From positions 1-7,542 of the forward strand of contig JACRDR010000208.1 of NCBI GenBank assembly GCA_016212845.1: a stretch of DNA of 7,542 bases, read 5' to 3'. Below, one piece after another: positions 1 through 6,983 of this stretch. The notes beneath the pieces are model-generated. The model was not told the DNA's origin and did not search any database. It saw nothing but the letters and a program-made list of their open reading frames with translations. Origin of the DNA: Elusimicrobiota bacterium. GTDB lineage: Bacteria; Elusimicrobiota; Elusimicrobia; UBA1565; JACRDR01. The translations under genes and the position numbers were made by a program. Positions within the stretch are counted from its first letter, which is position 1; each line of letters opens with the position of its first letter.

Positions 1-376
1 CCACCTCGACGTCGCCTTCCTCGAAGGACTCGAGGGCGTGCGGCGTCTTCACGACGAGCTTCTTCCCGTCGTAGGTGAACTTCGCCGGGCGTCCCTGGAA
101 GCGGACGCGCGAGATCTTGAGATCGACCGCGTCGAAAGACAGCTCGGTGACCCGCTCGGCGATCGCGCGCACGCTCGTCGTGCACGTGCCGGAGACCGTC
201 CGGCGGCGCATGTCCACGTTCAAGTCGAGCTTGACGTGGAGCGTGTCGAACGGCCGGTTGGGGGCGTAGCGCGGCTCCTTGCCGAGCAAGACGCCCGCCA
301 CATCCGGACCGCCGATGCCCTGGCGGGCATGGCCGCAGCGGATGCCGCCGAGTTCCTCGAGAAGCTTGCGCGACAA
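1..376 (-). CDS. M1-family metallopeptidase (aminopeptidase N-like), N-terminal part, cut by window edge
   Basis: About 125 residues of the N-terminal beta-sandwich domain of an M1 zinc aminopeptidase. After a short leader (MSRKLLEELGG...) comes the family-typical opening NRPFDTLHVKLDLNVDMR, then RRRTVSGTCTTSV, then LSFDAVDLKISRV and FTYDGKKLVV. This matches the pattern in which M1 N-domains describe the first strands ('the substrate-side sheet'). The catalytic HEXXH and GAMEN motifs would lie beyond the window edge, so activity cannot be judged. The frame is open only from a TAA at 424-422, and the only start codon before the conserved part with a good ribosome site is TTG at 376-374, preceded by AAGAAGG at 387-381. 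A later GTG (301-299) is possible but would remove the leader only. It overlaps the 3' end of the etfA reading frame by 157 bases, which is suspicious. M1 identity is probable from the N-domain pattern; specificity is unknown. Confidence 0.72.
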   Translation of the reverse strand, partial: MSRKLLEELGGIRCGHARQGIGGPDVAGVLLGKEPRYAPNRPFDTLHVKLDLNVDMRRRTVSGTCTTSVRAIAERVTELSFDAVDLKISRVRFQGRPAKFTYDGKKLVVKTPHALESFEEGDVEV

Positions 377-1371
377 TAAGCCTTCTTCGCCCCGGCCATC
401 GCCGGAGCTTCGCCGCGCAGCTTATGCACCTCGGCGACGATCGCCGGGATGATCTCGTTGAGGTCGCCGTGGACGGCGAAGTTCGCGAGCTTCATCATGG
501 GGCAGTCCTTGTCCGTGTTGATCGCGACGATCACGTCGGACGCGGACATGCCCGCGAGATGCTGGATCTGGCCGGAGATGCCGCAGGCGACGTAGAGCCG
601 CGGGCGCACCGTTCGGCCGGTGAGGCCGACCTGGTGCCGGTACGGAATCCAGCCCGCGTCGACGGTGGCGCGGCTGGCGCCGACCGCCGCGCCGAGCGTC
701 TGCGCGAGCTTGCGGATCAATTCGAAGCCTTGCGGGTTGCCGAGGCCGCGGCCGCCGCTGACGACCTTCTCCGCCGCCGCGAGGTCCACTTCCGTGGCCG
801 CCTCGGGCGCGAAGCCGGTGACGCGCGTCTTGACCTTCCAGCCGGCGGGAGCGATCGCGACGTTCTCGACGGCGCCCGAGCCGGAGGCGTCGGTGCGCGT
901 GTAGGACATCGGCCGCACCGTCACGATCGCGGGGCTGCCCTTCACGGCGATCTTAGAGAGGACGTTTCCGCCGAACGCGGCCCTCACTACCTGGACCTTC
1001 TTGTCGGCCCCGGCCGTCGCCTCGATGACGTCGGAGGCGAGACCCGTGCCGAGCAGGACGGCGAGCCTGGGCGCGACGGCGCGCCACTGAGCGGAAGCCG
1101 GCAGCAGCACCGTCTCCGGTTTCGCCTGGGCGACGATCGCCTTGAGCGCGTGCGCGTAGGCCTCGTCGCTCTGCCCGTCGAGAGACGCGTGGGAGGCGAC
1201 GTAGACCTTCTCGAAGCCCCGGCCCTTGAGGGTGTCGGCCGCCGCGGACGCGGCGGCGCCGCCCACGACGGCGGCGGCGACGGGCTGGCCCATCGCCTTC
1301 GCGGCGGTGAGCAGCTCGAAGATGGAAGAGACCAGTTTTCCGTGCCGGATCTCGGCGACGCAGAGGATCAT
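220..1371 (-). CDS. etfA: Electron transfer flavoprotein alpha subunit, with abnormal C-terminal read-through tail
   Basis: FAD-binding subunit of the soluble ETF heterodimer, which takes electrons from acyl-CoA dehydrogenases. Numbering from the ATG at 1374, residues 1-190 form the N-terminal ETF domain (MMILCVAEIRHGKL). Residues 206-319 are the FAD domain: SGGRGLG (206-212), QVGLTGRTVRPRLYVACGIS, SGQIQHLAGM (267-276), VAINTDKDCP (283-292) and VHGDLNEIIP (301-310). These are the hallmark ETF-alpha motifs. Family members usually end soon after the last motif, at about 310-330 residues. Here the frame continues through GAKKA (328-332) into a 52-residue Ser/Ala/Arg-rich tail that looks like out-of-frame peptidase sequence. 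The tail is probably not native (see findings). The ATG at 1371 is preferred over the adjacent ATG at 1374 because AAGGAG (1383-1378) is then six bases away rather than three. No ferredoxin-like iron-sulfur insert is seen. It follows etfB by 7-10 bases. Confidence 0.9.
   Translation of the reverse strand: MILCVAEIRHGKLVSSIFELLTAAKAMGQPVAAAVVGGAAASAAADTLKGRGFEKVYVASHASLDGQSDEAYAHALKAIVAQAKPETVLLPASAQWRAVAPRLAVLLGTGLASDVIEATAGADKKVQVVRAAFGGNVLSKIAVKGSPAIVTVRPMSYTRTDASGSGAVENVAIAPAGWKVKTRVTGFAPEAATEVDLAAAEKVVSGGRGLGNPQGFELIRKLAQTLGAAVGASRATVDAGWIPYRHQVGLTGRTVRPRLYVACGISGQIQHLAGMSASDVIVAINTDKDCPMMKLANFAVHGDLNEIIPAIVAEVHKLRGEAPAMAGAKKAYCRASFSRNSAASAAAMPARASAVRMWRASCSARSRATPPTGRSTRSTSSST
381..387 (-). 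promoter_or_regulatory. Ribosome binding site of the M1 peptidase
   Basis: AAGAAGG ends four bases before TTG (376-374). The spacing is a little short but usable. It is the only purine-rich site near a start codon in this frame and lies inside the final codons of etfA, as expected for a coupled downstream gene. Confidence 0.5.
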
Positions 1372-1377
1372 CATTCG

Positions 1378-1383
1378 CTCCTT
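1378..1383 (-). promoter_or_regulatory. Ribosome binding site of etfA, overlapping the etfB stop
   Basis: AAGGAG on the minus strand shares two bases with the etfB stop codon (TAA, 1384-1382). It lies six bases before the second of two adjacent ATG codons. It supports the start at 1371 and tight translational coupling, which fits equal production of the two ETF subunits. Confidence 0.7.
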
Positions 1384-2179
1384 AAATGAACTTCAGCTCT
1401 TTGAGCTTGTTGGCGACGAACGCGGCCTTTTCCTGCGCGGTCGCGCCGGGAACGACGATGCCTCCGCCTCGCGGCGGCGGCGGCGTCTGCCCTACGATCT
1501 CGAGCCGGCCGCCCGCGGAGACCTTCGCGGCCTCGGCCTGGAGTTCGGCCGCGCCCCACTTGGCGACGGGAGCCTTCTTCGAGTTCATCTTGCCCTTGAG
1601 CGACGGCAGCCGGGGCTCGTTGATCTCCTTGATGACGGAGACGACGGCCGGGAGGTCGACCTCGAGGGAGTCCGTGCCGTCCTCGGCGGCGCGCTCGATT
1701 TTGGCGAGCTTCTCGTCGATGGAGGCGAACTTTCGGACGTAGGCGACGGAGGGCCAGTCCAGCCAGGCGCCGAGCGCCGGCGCGACGGAGCCGGACTCGT
1801 TGTCGTTGGACTGCTTGCCGCAGAGCACGAGGCCGACCGGCTTCGCGGCGTTCAGCTTGCGGATGCCGAGCGACAGCAGATAGCTGGAACCCATGTTGTC
1901 GGTGCCGTCGAACGACGGGTCGACGAGGTGCGCGCCCTCGTCGCATCCGAGGGCGATGGCGGCGCGGATCGCTTCCTCCGCGCGGGCCGGGCCGAGGGAC
2001 AGGACGGTCACCGTCGAGCCCGCGAGCTTCTCCTTGATCCGGATCGCTTCTTCGATCGCGTACTCGTCCCACGGGTTGAGGCCGTAGGGGAGTCCTTCGG
2101 TTTTGAGCTTGCCGGTGGCGGCGTCGACCGGGACCTGGGTCGCGGCCGGAGTCTGTTTGACGCAGACGACGATATGCAT
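1382..2179 (-). CDS. etfB: Electron transfer flavoprotein beta subunit
   Basis: 265 residues, a typical length. EtfB pairs with EtfA, holds the AMP (or, in bifurcating ETFs, a second FAD), and contacts the dehydrogenase. Family features: the start MHIVVCVKQTP; NPWDEYAIEEA (35-45); the Rossmann-like TVTVLSLGPARAEEAIRAA; the nucleotide-site loop GKQSNDNESGSVAP (121-134); LPAVVSVIKEINEPRLPSL, corresponding to the family's NEPRYPSL recognition-loop region; and a C-terminal arm containing four consecutive prolines (233-236), ending KLKELKFI. The nucleotide-site loop keeps GKQ and the following Asp but differs from the common DGDTGQVGP/DDDCNQTGQ forms, so the bound nucleotide is uncertain. The ATG at 2179 has AAGGAGAG upstream. 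It sits 19 bases after the acyl-CoA dehydrogenase stop and just before etfA, the usual B-A order. Confidence 0.95.
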   Translation of the reverse strand: MHIVVCVKQTPAATQVPVDAATGKLKTEGLPYGLNPWDEYAIEEAIRIKEKLAGSTVTVLSLGPARAEEAIRAAIALGCDEGAHLVDPSFDGTDNMGSSYLLSLGIRKLNAAKPVGLVLCGKQSNDNESGSVAPALGAWLDWPSVAYVRKFASIDEKLAKIERAAEDGTDSLEVDLPAVVSVIKEINEPRLPSLKGKMNSKKAPVAKWGAAELQAEAAKVSAGGRLEIVGQTPPPPRGGGIVVPGATAQEKAAFVANKLKELKFI

Positions 2180-2198
2180 GGCGATTTCTCTCCTTCTT

Positions 2199-3446
2199 TT
2201 AGGCGGCGACCAGGTCCTTCTTGGACTTCGAGGCCGCTTCCTTGATCATCATCATCGCGATCTCGTTGCGCTGGATCTGGTTGGTGCCTTCGTAGATCTG
2301 CGTGATCTTCGCGTCGCGCATGTACTTCTCGACGGGGAAGTCGCGCATGTAGCCGATGCCGCCGCACATCTGGACGCAGTCGGTGGCGACGCGCATGGCG
2401 GTGTCGGAGCAGAACACCTTCACCATGCCGCTCTCCTTCGTCCAGCGCTTCGTGTCGAGCTCGTTCATGCAGTCGGCGACGACCTTGTTCTCCTCCATCG
2501 CCTTGCGGATTGCGGGGCCGTTGGAGGCGTCCATCGCGCGAACCGTGGCGTAGAGCAGCGCGCGGCCGGCCTCGATCTGCGTGGCGCAGTCGGCCATCAT
2601 GTGCTGGATCGCCTGGAAGCTCGAGATGCTCTGGCCGAACTGCTTGCGCTGGCGGATGTAGGACATCGTCTCGTCGAGCGCGCCCTGCGCGATGCCGATC
2701 GCCTGCGCCGCGACGCCCGGGCGGGAATAGTCGAAGGTGAGCTGGGCGATGAAGAGACCGTAGCCCTCCTTATAGATGAGGTTTTCCTTGGGAATCTTGC
2801 AGTTCTGGAAGACGAGCTCGTACGTGCCGTTGGCGCGGATGCCCATCTTCTCTTCCTTCTTGCCGAAGGTGAAGCCGGGCGTGCCCTTTTCGACGACGAA
2901 CGCCGAAATGCCTCGCGCGCCGCGGTTCGGGTTGGTGGTCGCGAAGATCACGTACGTGTCCGCGTCCTTGCCGGTGGAGCAGAAGTTCTTGATGCCGTTG
3001 ACGACGTAATGGTCGCCCTGCAGGACGGCGGTGGCTTTGGTGGCCGTCGCGTCGGAGCCGGCGCCGGGCTCGGTGATGTTGAAGGCGCCGAGCTTCTTGC
3101 CGGTGGCCAGGTCGGGCAGGTACTTCTTGCGGAGCTCCGGGCTTCCGTAGAGCAGGATCGGGAGCGCGCAGAGCGAGGACGTCGCCACGCAGAGCGCGAT
3201 GCCGCCGCAGGCCTTCGAGAGCTCTTCGGCCGCGAGCACGAGCTCGAGGTTGCCGCCGCCGAGTCCGTCGACTTCTTCGGGGAGATAGACGCCGAAGAGG
3301 CCGACCTTGCGGAGCTCTTCGACGATGGGCCAGGGGAATTCCTCGGTCTGGTCGTAGTGCTCGCGGACGGGACGAATCTTCTTTTGGGCGATCGCCCGCG
3401 CGAGGTTCACGATCTCTTGCTGCTGCTCGGTAAAGCCGTAGTCCAT
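2199..3446 (-). CDS. Acyl-CoA dehydrogenase (short/medium-chain, butyryl-CoA dehydrogenase-like)
   Basis: FAD enzyme that introduces the alpha,beta double bond into an acyl-CoA and passes electrons to ETF; the partner etfBA genes follow directly. 415 residues in the three-part family fold: N-terminal helical domain (about 1-120), beta domain with the FAD/substrate motif ITEPGAGSD (124-132), and C-terminal helical domain with RKQFGQSISSFQAIQ, MCGGIGYMRDFPVEKYMRDA and IYEGTNQIQRNEIA. Glu386 in YEGT is the expected catalytic base, as in SCAD/MCAD. The protein is about 30 residues longer than the usual 380; part of this is an apparent insertion before KESGMVKVF, and part is a Lys-rich tail (KEAASKSKKDLVAA). 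Chain-length preference cannot be read from sequence by eye. The ATG at 3446 is preceded by AAGGGG. The gene begins 20 bases after the rnc stop. A fatty-acid oxidation or fermentative butyryl-CoA role are both possible. Confidence 0.95.
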   Translation of the reverse strand: MDYGFTEQQQEIVNLARAIAQKKIRPVREHYDQTEEFPWPIVEELRKVGLFGVYLPEEVDGLGGGNLELVLAAEELSKACGGIALCVATSSLCALPILLYGSPELRKKYLPDLATGKKLGAFNITEPGAGSDATATKATAVLQGDHYVVNGIKNFCSTGKDADTYVIFATTNPNRGARGISAFVVEKGTPGFTFGKKEEKMGIRANGTYELVFQNCKIPKENLIYKEGYGLFIAQLTFDYSRPGVAAQAIGIAQGALDETMSYIRQRKQFGQSISSFQAIQHMMADCATQIEAGRALLYATVRAMDASNGPAIRKAMEENKVVADCMNELDTKRWTKESGMVKVFCSDTAMRVATDCVQMCGGIGYMRDFPVEKYMRDAKITQIYEGTNQIQRNEIAMMMIKEAASKSKKDLVAA

Positions 3447-3466
3447 GATAATCCCCTTGGAGCCTT

Positions 3467-4156
3467 CTACTCTCCTTGCAACGTCTCCGCCGCGTTTTGG
3501 AGCTTCTCCAGCGCGTCGAGGGCCGCGCTCTGCTCGGCCTCTTTCTTGCTTTTGCCCTGCCCGGTGCCCAGGGTCCGCTGGCCCAGGCGCACCGTCACCG
3601 CGAAAGTCTTGTCGTGGTCCGGCCCCGTCGCTTTCAGCATCTCATATACCGGAGGAGACTTGAAACGCTTCTGCATGATCTCCTGCAGTCGGCTCTTGTA
3701 GTCCGTTTCCACGACCTTGGCGTGCTGGTCGAGGAACCACCGGTGGATGAACGCCGATGCCTCCCCGTAGCCCCCGTCGAGGTAGATCGCCCCGATGAGC
3801 GCCTCCAGCGCGTTCGCCAGGATGCTCGGCCGAAGCCGTCCACCCGACGAATCCTCTCCCGCCCCGAGGAAAAGGAACGCGCCCAGACCCAATTCGCCCG
3901 CCCACCGGGCGAGGGAGGGCCGGGAGACCAAGAGAGCTTTTCTCTTGGAAAGCCGGCCCTCGTCCTCGTCCGGGTAGGACTCGTAGAGCTGGTGGGCGAC
4001 CACCGCGCTGAGCACGCTGTCGCCGAGGAACTCGAGCCGCTCGTTGTAGCGGCCCAGCTTCTGCTCCGCGGCGAACGACTTGTGCGTCAACGCGGCTTTG
4101 AGAAGGTCGGACCGCTTGAAGCGGAAACCGATCTTCTCTTCCAGCTCTGCGCTCAC
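3467..4156 (-). CDS. rnc: Ribonuclease III
   Basis: Cytoplasmic double-strand-specific endoribonuclease for rRNA precursor processing and mRNA turnover. 229 residues, standard length. The endonuclease domain (about 1-148) carries the signature NERLEFLGDSVL with Glu39, Glu42 and Asp46, and a second metal-binding segment ILANALEALIGAIYLDGG with Glu118. The position equal to E. coli Asp114 is Asn115 here, a substitution I recall seeing in other family members. The double-stranded RNA-binding domain (about 153-222) shows DYKSRLQEIMQ, the central strands, and GQGKSKKEAEQSAALDAL. The start is GTG at 4156, only three bases after the acpP stop (TAG, 4162-4160), with a weak purine-rich site inside the end of acpP. 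Translation is therefore probably coupled to acpP. The acpP-rnc pairing is common in bacteria, although fabF, which often lies between them, is missing. Confidence 0.96.
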   Translation of the reverse strand: MSAELEEKIGFRFKRSDLLKAALTHKSFAAEQKLGRYNERLEFLGDSVLSAVVAHQLYESYPDEDEGRLSKRKALLVSRPSLARWAGELGLGAFLFLGAGEDSSGGRLRPSILANALEALIGAIYLDGGYGEASAFIHRWFLDQHAKVVETDYKSRLQEIMQKRFKSPPVYEMLKATGPDHDKTFAVTVRLGQRTLGTGQGKSKKEAEQSAALDALEKLQNAAETLQGE

Positions 4157-4159
4157 GCG

Positions 4160-4408
4160 CTACTTCTTCGCGTGGGCCTTGATGTAGTCGATGGCCTGGC
4201 CGACGGTCTGGATCTTCTCCGCCTGCTCGTCCGGGATCTCGGTGTCGAACTCTTCCTCGAGCGCCATGACGAGCTCGACAGTGTCGAGCGAGTCCGCGCC
4301 GAGGTCGTTGACGAAGTGGGCCTGCGGCGTCACTTCCGCGGCGTCCACGCCGAGCTGCTCGACGATGATCTGCTTTACGCGCTCTTCCACGTTGTTGGTA
4401 GCGGCCAT
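4160..4408 (-). CDS. acpP: Acyl carrier protein
   Basis: 82-residue acidic carrier that holds growing acyl chains as thioesters during fatty acid synthesis. The attachment motif GADSLDTVEL contains Ser40, the expected 4'-phosphopantetheine site. Around it are the four-helix family features: VEERVKQIIVEQLGV (helix I), ALEEEFDTEIPDEQAEKIQTV (helices II-III region) and AIDYIKAHAKK. The reading frame is open much further upstream, but that part lies antisense to nothing and inside fabG in another frame, so it is a shadow. The ATG at 4408 begins the conserved protein and has AAGGGGGA just upstream. It lies 29 bases after fabG and 3 bases before rnc, consistent with a shared transcript. The short size and fit to the family leave little doubt. 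Confidence 0.97.
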   Translation of the reverse strand: MAATNNVEERVKQIIVEQLGVDAAEVTPQAHFVNDLGADSLDTVELVMALEEEFDTEIPDEQAEKIQTVGQAIDYIKAHAKK

Positions 4409-4437
4409 GTACTGTTCCCCCTTATTGGGATTACTTC

Positions 4438-5226
<789 letters not shown>

Positions 5227-5230
5227 GATG

Positions 5231-6259
5231 TCATTGCTCCACTTTCGCCAGCTCGAGGTTGGCCTTCATTTCCTCGAGCGAGGTCTTGATCTGATCGTTC
5301 GCGTTGGACTTCACGAGTTCGCTGGCCACGCGGATGGCGTTGAAGATCGCCTTGCCGTTCGACTTGCCGTGGCAGATGATCGCGGTGCCGCCCACGCCGA
5401 GGAGCGGGGCTCCGCCGTATTCGTCGTAGCTCATCCGGCGCTTCAGGCGGCGGCCGGCGTCGCGGATCAAGAGCCCGCCCAGCTTGGAGACGGGGCTCTT
5501 CTCGATCTCGCTCTTGAGCTCGGCGAGGAGCGTGGAAGCCACGCCCTCGTAAAGTTTGAGCACGACGTTGCCGACGAAGCCGTCGCAGACGATGACGTCG
5601 ACGACGCCCGCCGGGATATCGCGGCCTTCGATGGGTCCATGGAAGGTCAGTCCGCTGTACTTAAGCAACGGAATGGCCTCGTGCACCAGCTCGTTGCCCT
5701 TGGTCTCTTCCTCCCCGTTGGAGAGGATGCCGACCTTGGGCTTGGCGATTTTCAGGATGTGCTTGGCGTAGAGGGCGCCCATCGTGGCGAACTGCAGCAG
5801 GTGCCACGGCTTGCACTCGGTGTTGGCGCCCGCGTCGAGCAGCACCGCCGACCCCTTCGCGGTCGGCAGCGGCGAGGCGATCGCGGGCCGGAGCACGCCG
5901 GGGAGGCGCTTCAAATGCCAGAGCGCGGCGACCATCGCCGCGCCCGAGTGGCCCGCGCTCACGACGCCGTCGGCGCGCTTGGAGGCGACCAATTCGGTCG
6001 CGACCATGATCGACGCCTTGGGCTTTTCGCGGCAGGCCGCGACCGGATCCTCTTCCATGCGGATGAGGTCCGGCGAATCGATGATCTCGAAGCGTTTGTC
6101 GGTGGACGGGATGCCCCGCGAGGCGAGCTCCGCCCGCACGGCGTCCTGCGGACCGACGAGCGCGACCTCGAGACCCAGCTCGGAGGCCGCCTGGATGGCG
6201 CCGTCGACGTTCGGCTTGAGGCCGAAATCTCCGCCGACGGCGTCCAGGGCGATCTTCAT
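5231..6259 (-). CDS. plsX: Phosphate acyltransferase PlsX
   Basis: Converts acyl-ACP and phosphate to acyl-phosphate, the substrate of PlsY in the first step of phospholipid synthesis; a peripheral membrane enzyme. 342 residues, normal length. Family motifs seen: IALDAVGGD at the N-terminus (the family usually has DAMGGD), VVSAGHSGAAMVAAL, LLDAGANTECKPWHLLQFA, GILSNGEEETKGNELVHEA, VDVIVCDGFVGNVVLKLYEG, and YGGAPLLGV followed by ICHGKSN near the C-terminus. The ATG at 6259 is six bases after the rpmF stop and lacks a strong ribosome binding site, suggesting coupling to rpmF translation. The rpmF-plsX order is the conserved bacterial arrangement. fabH and fabD, which often follow plsX, are absent. 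Confidence 0.96.
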   Translation of the reverse strand: MKIALDAVGGDFGLKPNVDGAIQAASELGLEVALVGPQDAVRAELASRGIPSTDKRFEIIDSPDLIRMEEDPVAACREKPKASIMVATELVASKRADGVVSAGHSGAAMVAALWHLKRLPGVLRPAIASPLPTAKGSAVLLDAGANTECKPWHLLQFATMGALYAKHILKIAKPKVGILSNGEEETKGNELVHEAIPLLKYSGLTFHGPIEGRDIPAGVVDVIVCDGFVGNVVLKLYEGVASTLLAELKSEIEKSPVSKLGGLLIRDAGRRLKRRMSYDEYGGAPLLGVGGTAIICHGKSNGKAIFNAIRVASELVKSNANDQIKTSLEEMKANLELAKVEQ

Positions 6260-6265
6260 GAGAGT

Positions 6266-6490
6266 CTACTGCTGCTCGCCTTCCTGGCCTTCGGCTCCCT
6301 TCTTCTTCTTGACCTTGGCGGCGATGACGAGCTTGCCGTTGTAGAAGCCGCAGCTAGGACACACGCGATGGGGCTGGCGCGCGTTGCCGCAGTTGGAGCA
6401 CTTGGATGCGCTGGACGCCTCGAGGCGCCAGGCGGAGCGGCGGCGGGAATCCCGCCGGGCCCGCGTAAACTTCCTTTTTGGATTGGGCAT
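6266..6490 (-). CDS. rpmF: 50S ribosomal protein L32
   Basis: Small basic protein of the large ribosomal subunit. 74 residues. The N-terminus MPNPKRKFTRARRDSRRRS matches the family's PKRKxSKSRRDxRR. A four-cysteine zinc ribbon follows: CSNC at 31-34 and CPSC at 44-47 with PHRVC between, so this is the zinc-binding form. The tail after residue 56 is longer than usual, with KVKKKK followed by a Glu/Gln/Gly-rich end. The ATG at 6490 has AAGGA about 11 bases upstream. The preceding 71-base gap is the largest in the window and may hold a promoter. It is followed by plsX six bases later. Confidence 0.96.
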   Translation of the reverse strand: MPNPKRKFTRARRDSRRRSAWRLEASSASKCSNCGNARQPHRVCPSCGFYNGKLVIAAKVKKKKGAEGQEGEQQ

Positions 6491-6561
6491 TTTTTATTAG
6501 GTCCTTATAGGTACAGATGTGAACAAAATCGAAGTAGGCCGCGCAAGCGAAAATTTGTGAC
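6491..6561 (-). promoter_or_regulatory. AT-richer spacer before rpmF, possible internal promoter and leader
   Basis: The only sizeable gap between genes (71 bases). It is clearly richer in A and T than its surroundings. On the minus strand it contains TATAAGGA near the rpmF end, which could serve as a -10-like element or simply as the ribosome site region, and a TTGCGC further upstream. No pair of boxes has both a good match and a 16-18 base spacing, and no terminator hairpin is seen. An rpmF promoter is plausible because ribosomal protein genes need high expression, but this is inference. Confidence 0.3.
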
Positions 6562-6981
6562 TTATTTACAACGGCAAGGTCCCTGATTCCTGTTGGCGCC
6601 GCACTTCGCGCAAAGGCCCGCGCATTCCTCGCGGCACAGCGCTTTGGAAGGGATGCTGAGGACCAAGCTCTCGCGAACGCTTTCCGTCAGATCGATGACG
6701 TCCTGGCCGACTGGATACGTCTCCTCGAGGTCCTCGCCCGCCTTCACGTCGACCGGACCCAGGCAGCGGTTGCACGGCACGGTCCACGTCGCCTCGACGC
6801 GGCCTTCCATCAAGATATGGCTGCCGCCGACCGAGAACTCGACGTCGAGCGCCGCGGGGCCCTTGGGCTTGGCCTCGCCGAAAAGCGCCTCGCCCTCGAA
6901 CTCCGCGATCGAGACGGGGCCGTTGAATGCCAGCCCCCCCTGGTCTTTGATCTCGCTGACGGAAAAGCGCAGGTCGGCCAC
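6562..6981 (-). CDS. YceD/DUF177 family protein
   Basis: 139-residue protein of the DUF177 (YceD) family, which is almost always encoded just before rpmF and is reported to affect 23S rRNA metabolism in some bacteria and plastids. The N-terminal half is beta-rich (DLRFSVSEIK... FNGPVSIAEFEGEALF). The middle has the family motif VPCNRCLGPVD (Cys70, Cys73). The C-terminal half has a cysteine cluster, LCREECAGLCAKCGANRN, ending in CRCK, with cysteines at 116, 120, 124, 127, 136 and 138: a likely metal site. The start is GTG at 6981-6979, two bases after the glycosyltransferase stop (TAG), with GGGAG about ten bases upstream. The frame is open further upstream, but that part is a shadow of the glycosyltransferase gene. 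Molecular function in this organism is unproven. Confidence 0.9.
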   Translation of the reverse strand: MADLRFSVSEIKDQGGLAFNGPVSIAEFEGEALFGEAKPKGPAALDVEFSVGGSHILMEGRVEATWTVPCNRCLGPVDVKAGEDLEETYPVGQDVIDLTESVRESLVLSIPSKALCREECAGLCAKCGANRNQGPCRCK

Positions 6982-6983
6982 CG

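Noticed and set aside
424..1389. A 321-codon plus-strand open frame opposite etfA
   Set aside because: Arg/Gly/Asp-rich shadow of etfA codons; no motif and no credible ribosome site.
2103..3701. A 532-codon plus-strand open frame opposite the acyl-CoA dehydrogenase
   Set aside because: High-GC genes often leave long open antisense frames. Its product is low-complexity (Arg, Asp, Leu, Val-rich), matches no family, and lies exactly opposite well-supported genes.
6491..6561. Terminator or riboswitch in the spacer before rpmF
   Set aside because: No GC-rich stem followed by a T run and no recognisable riboswitch core were seen on the minus strand.
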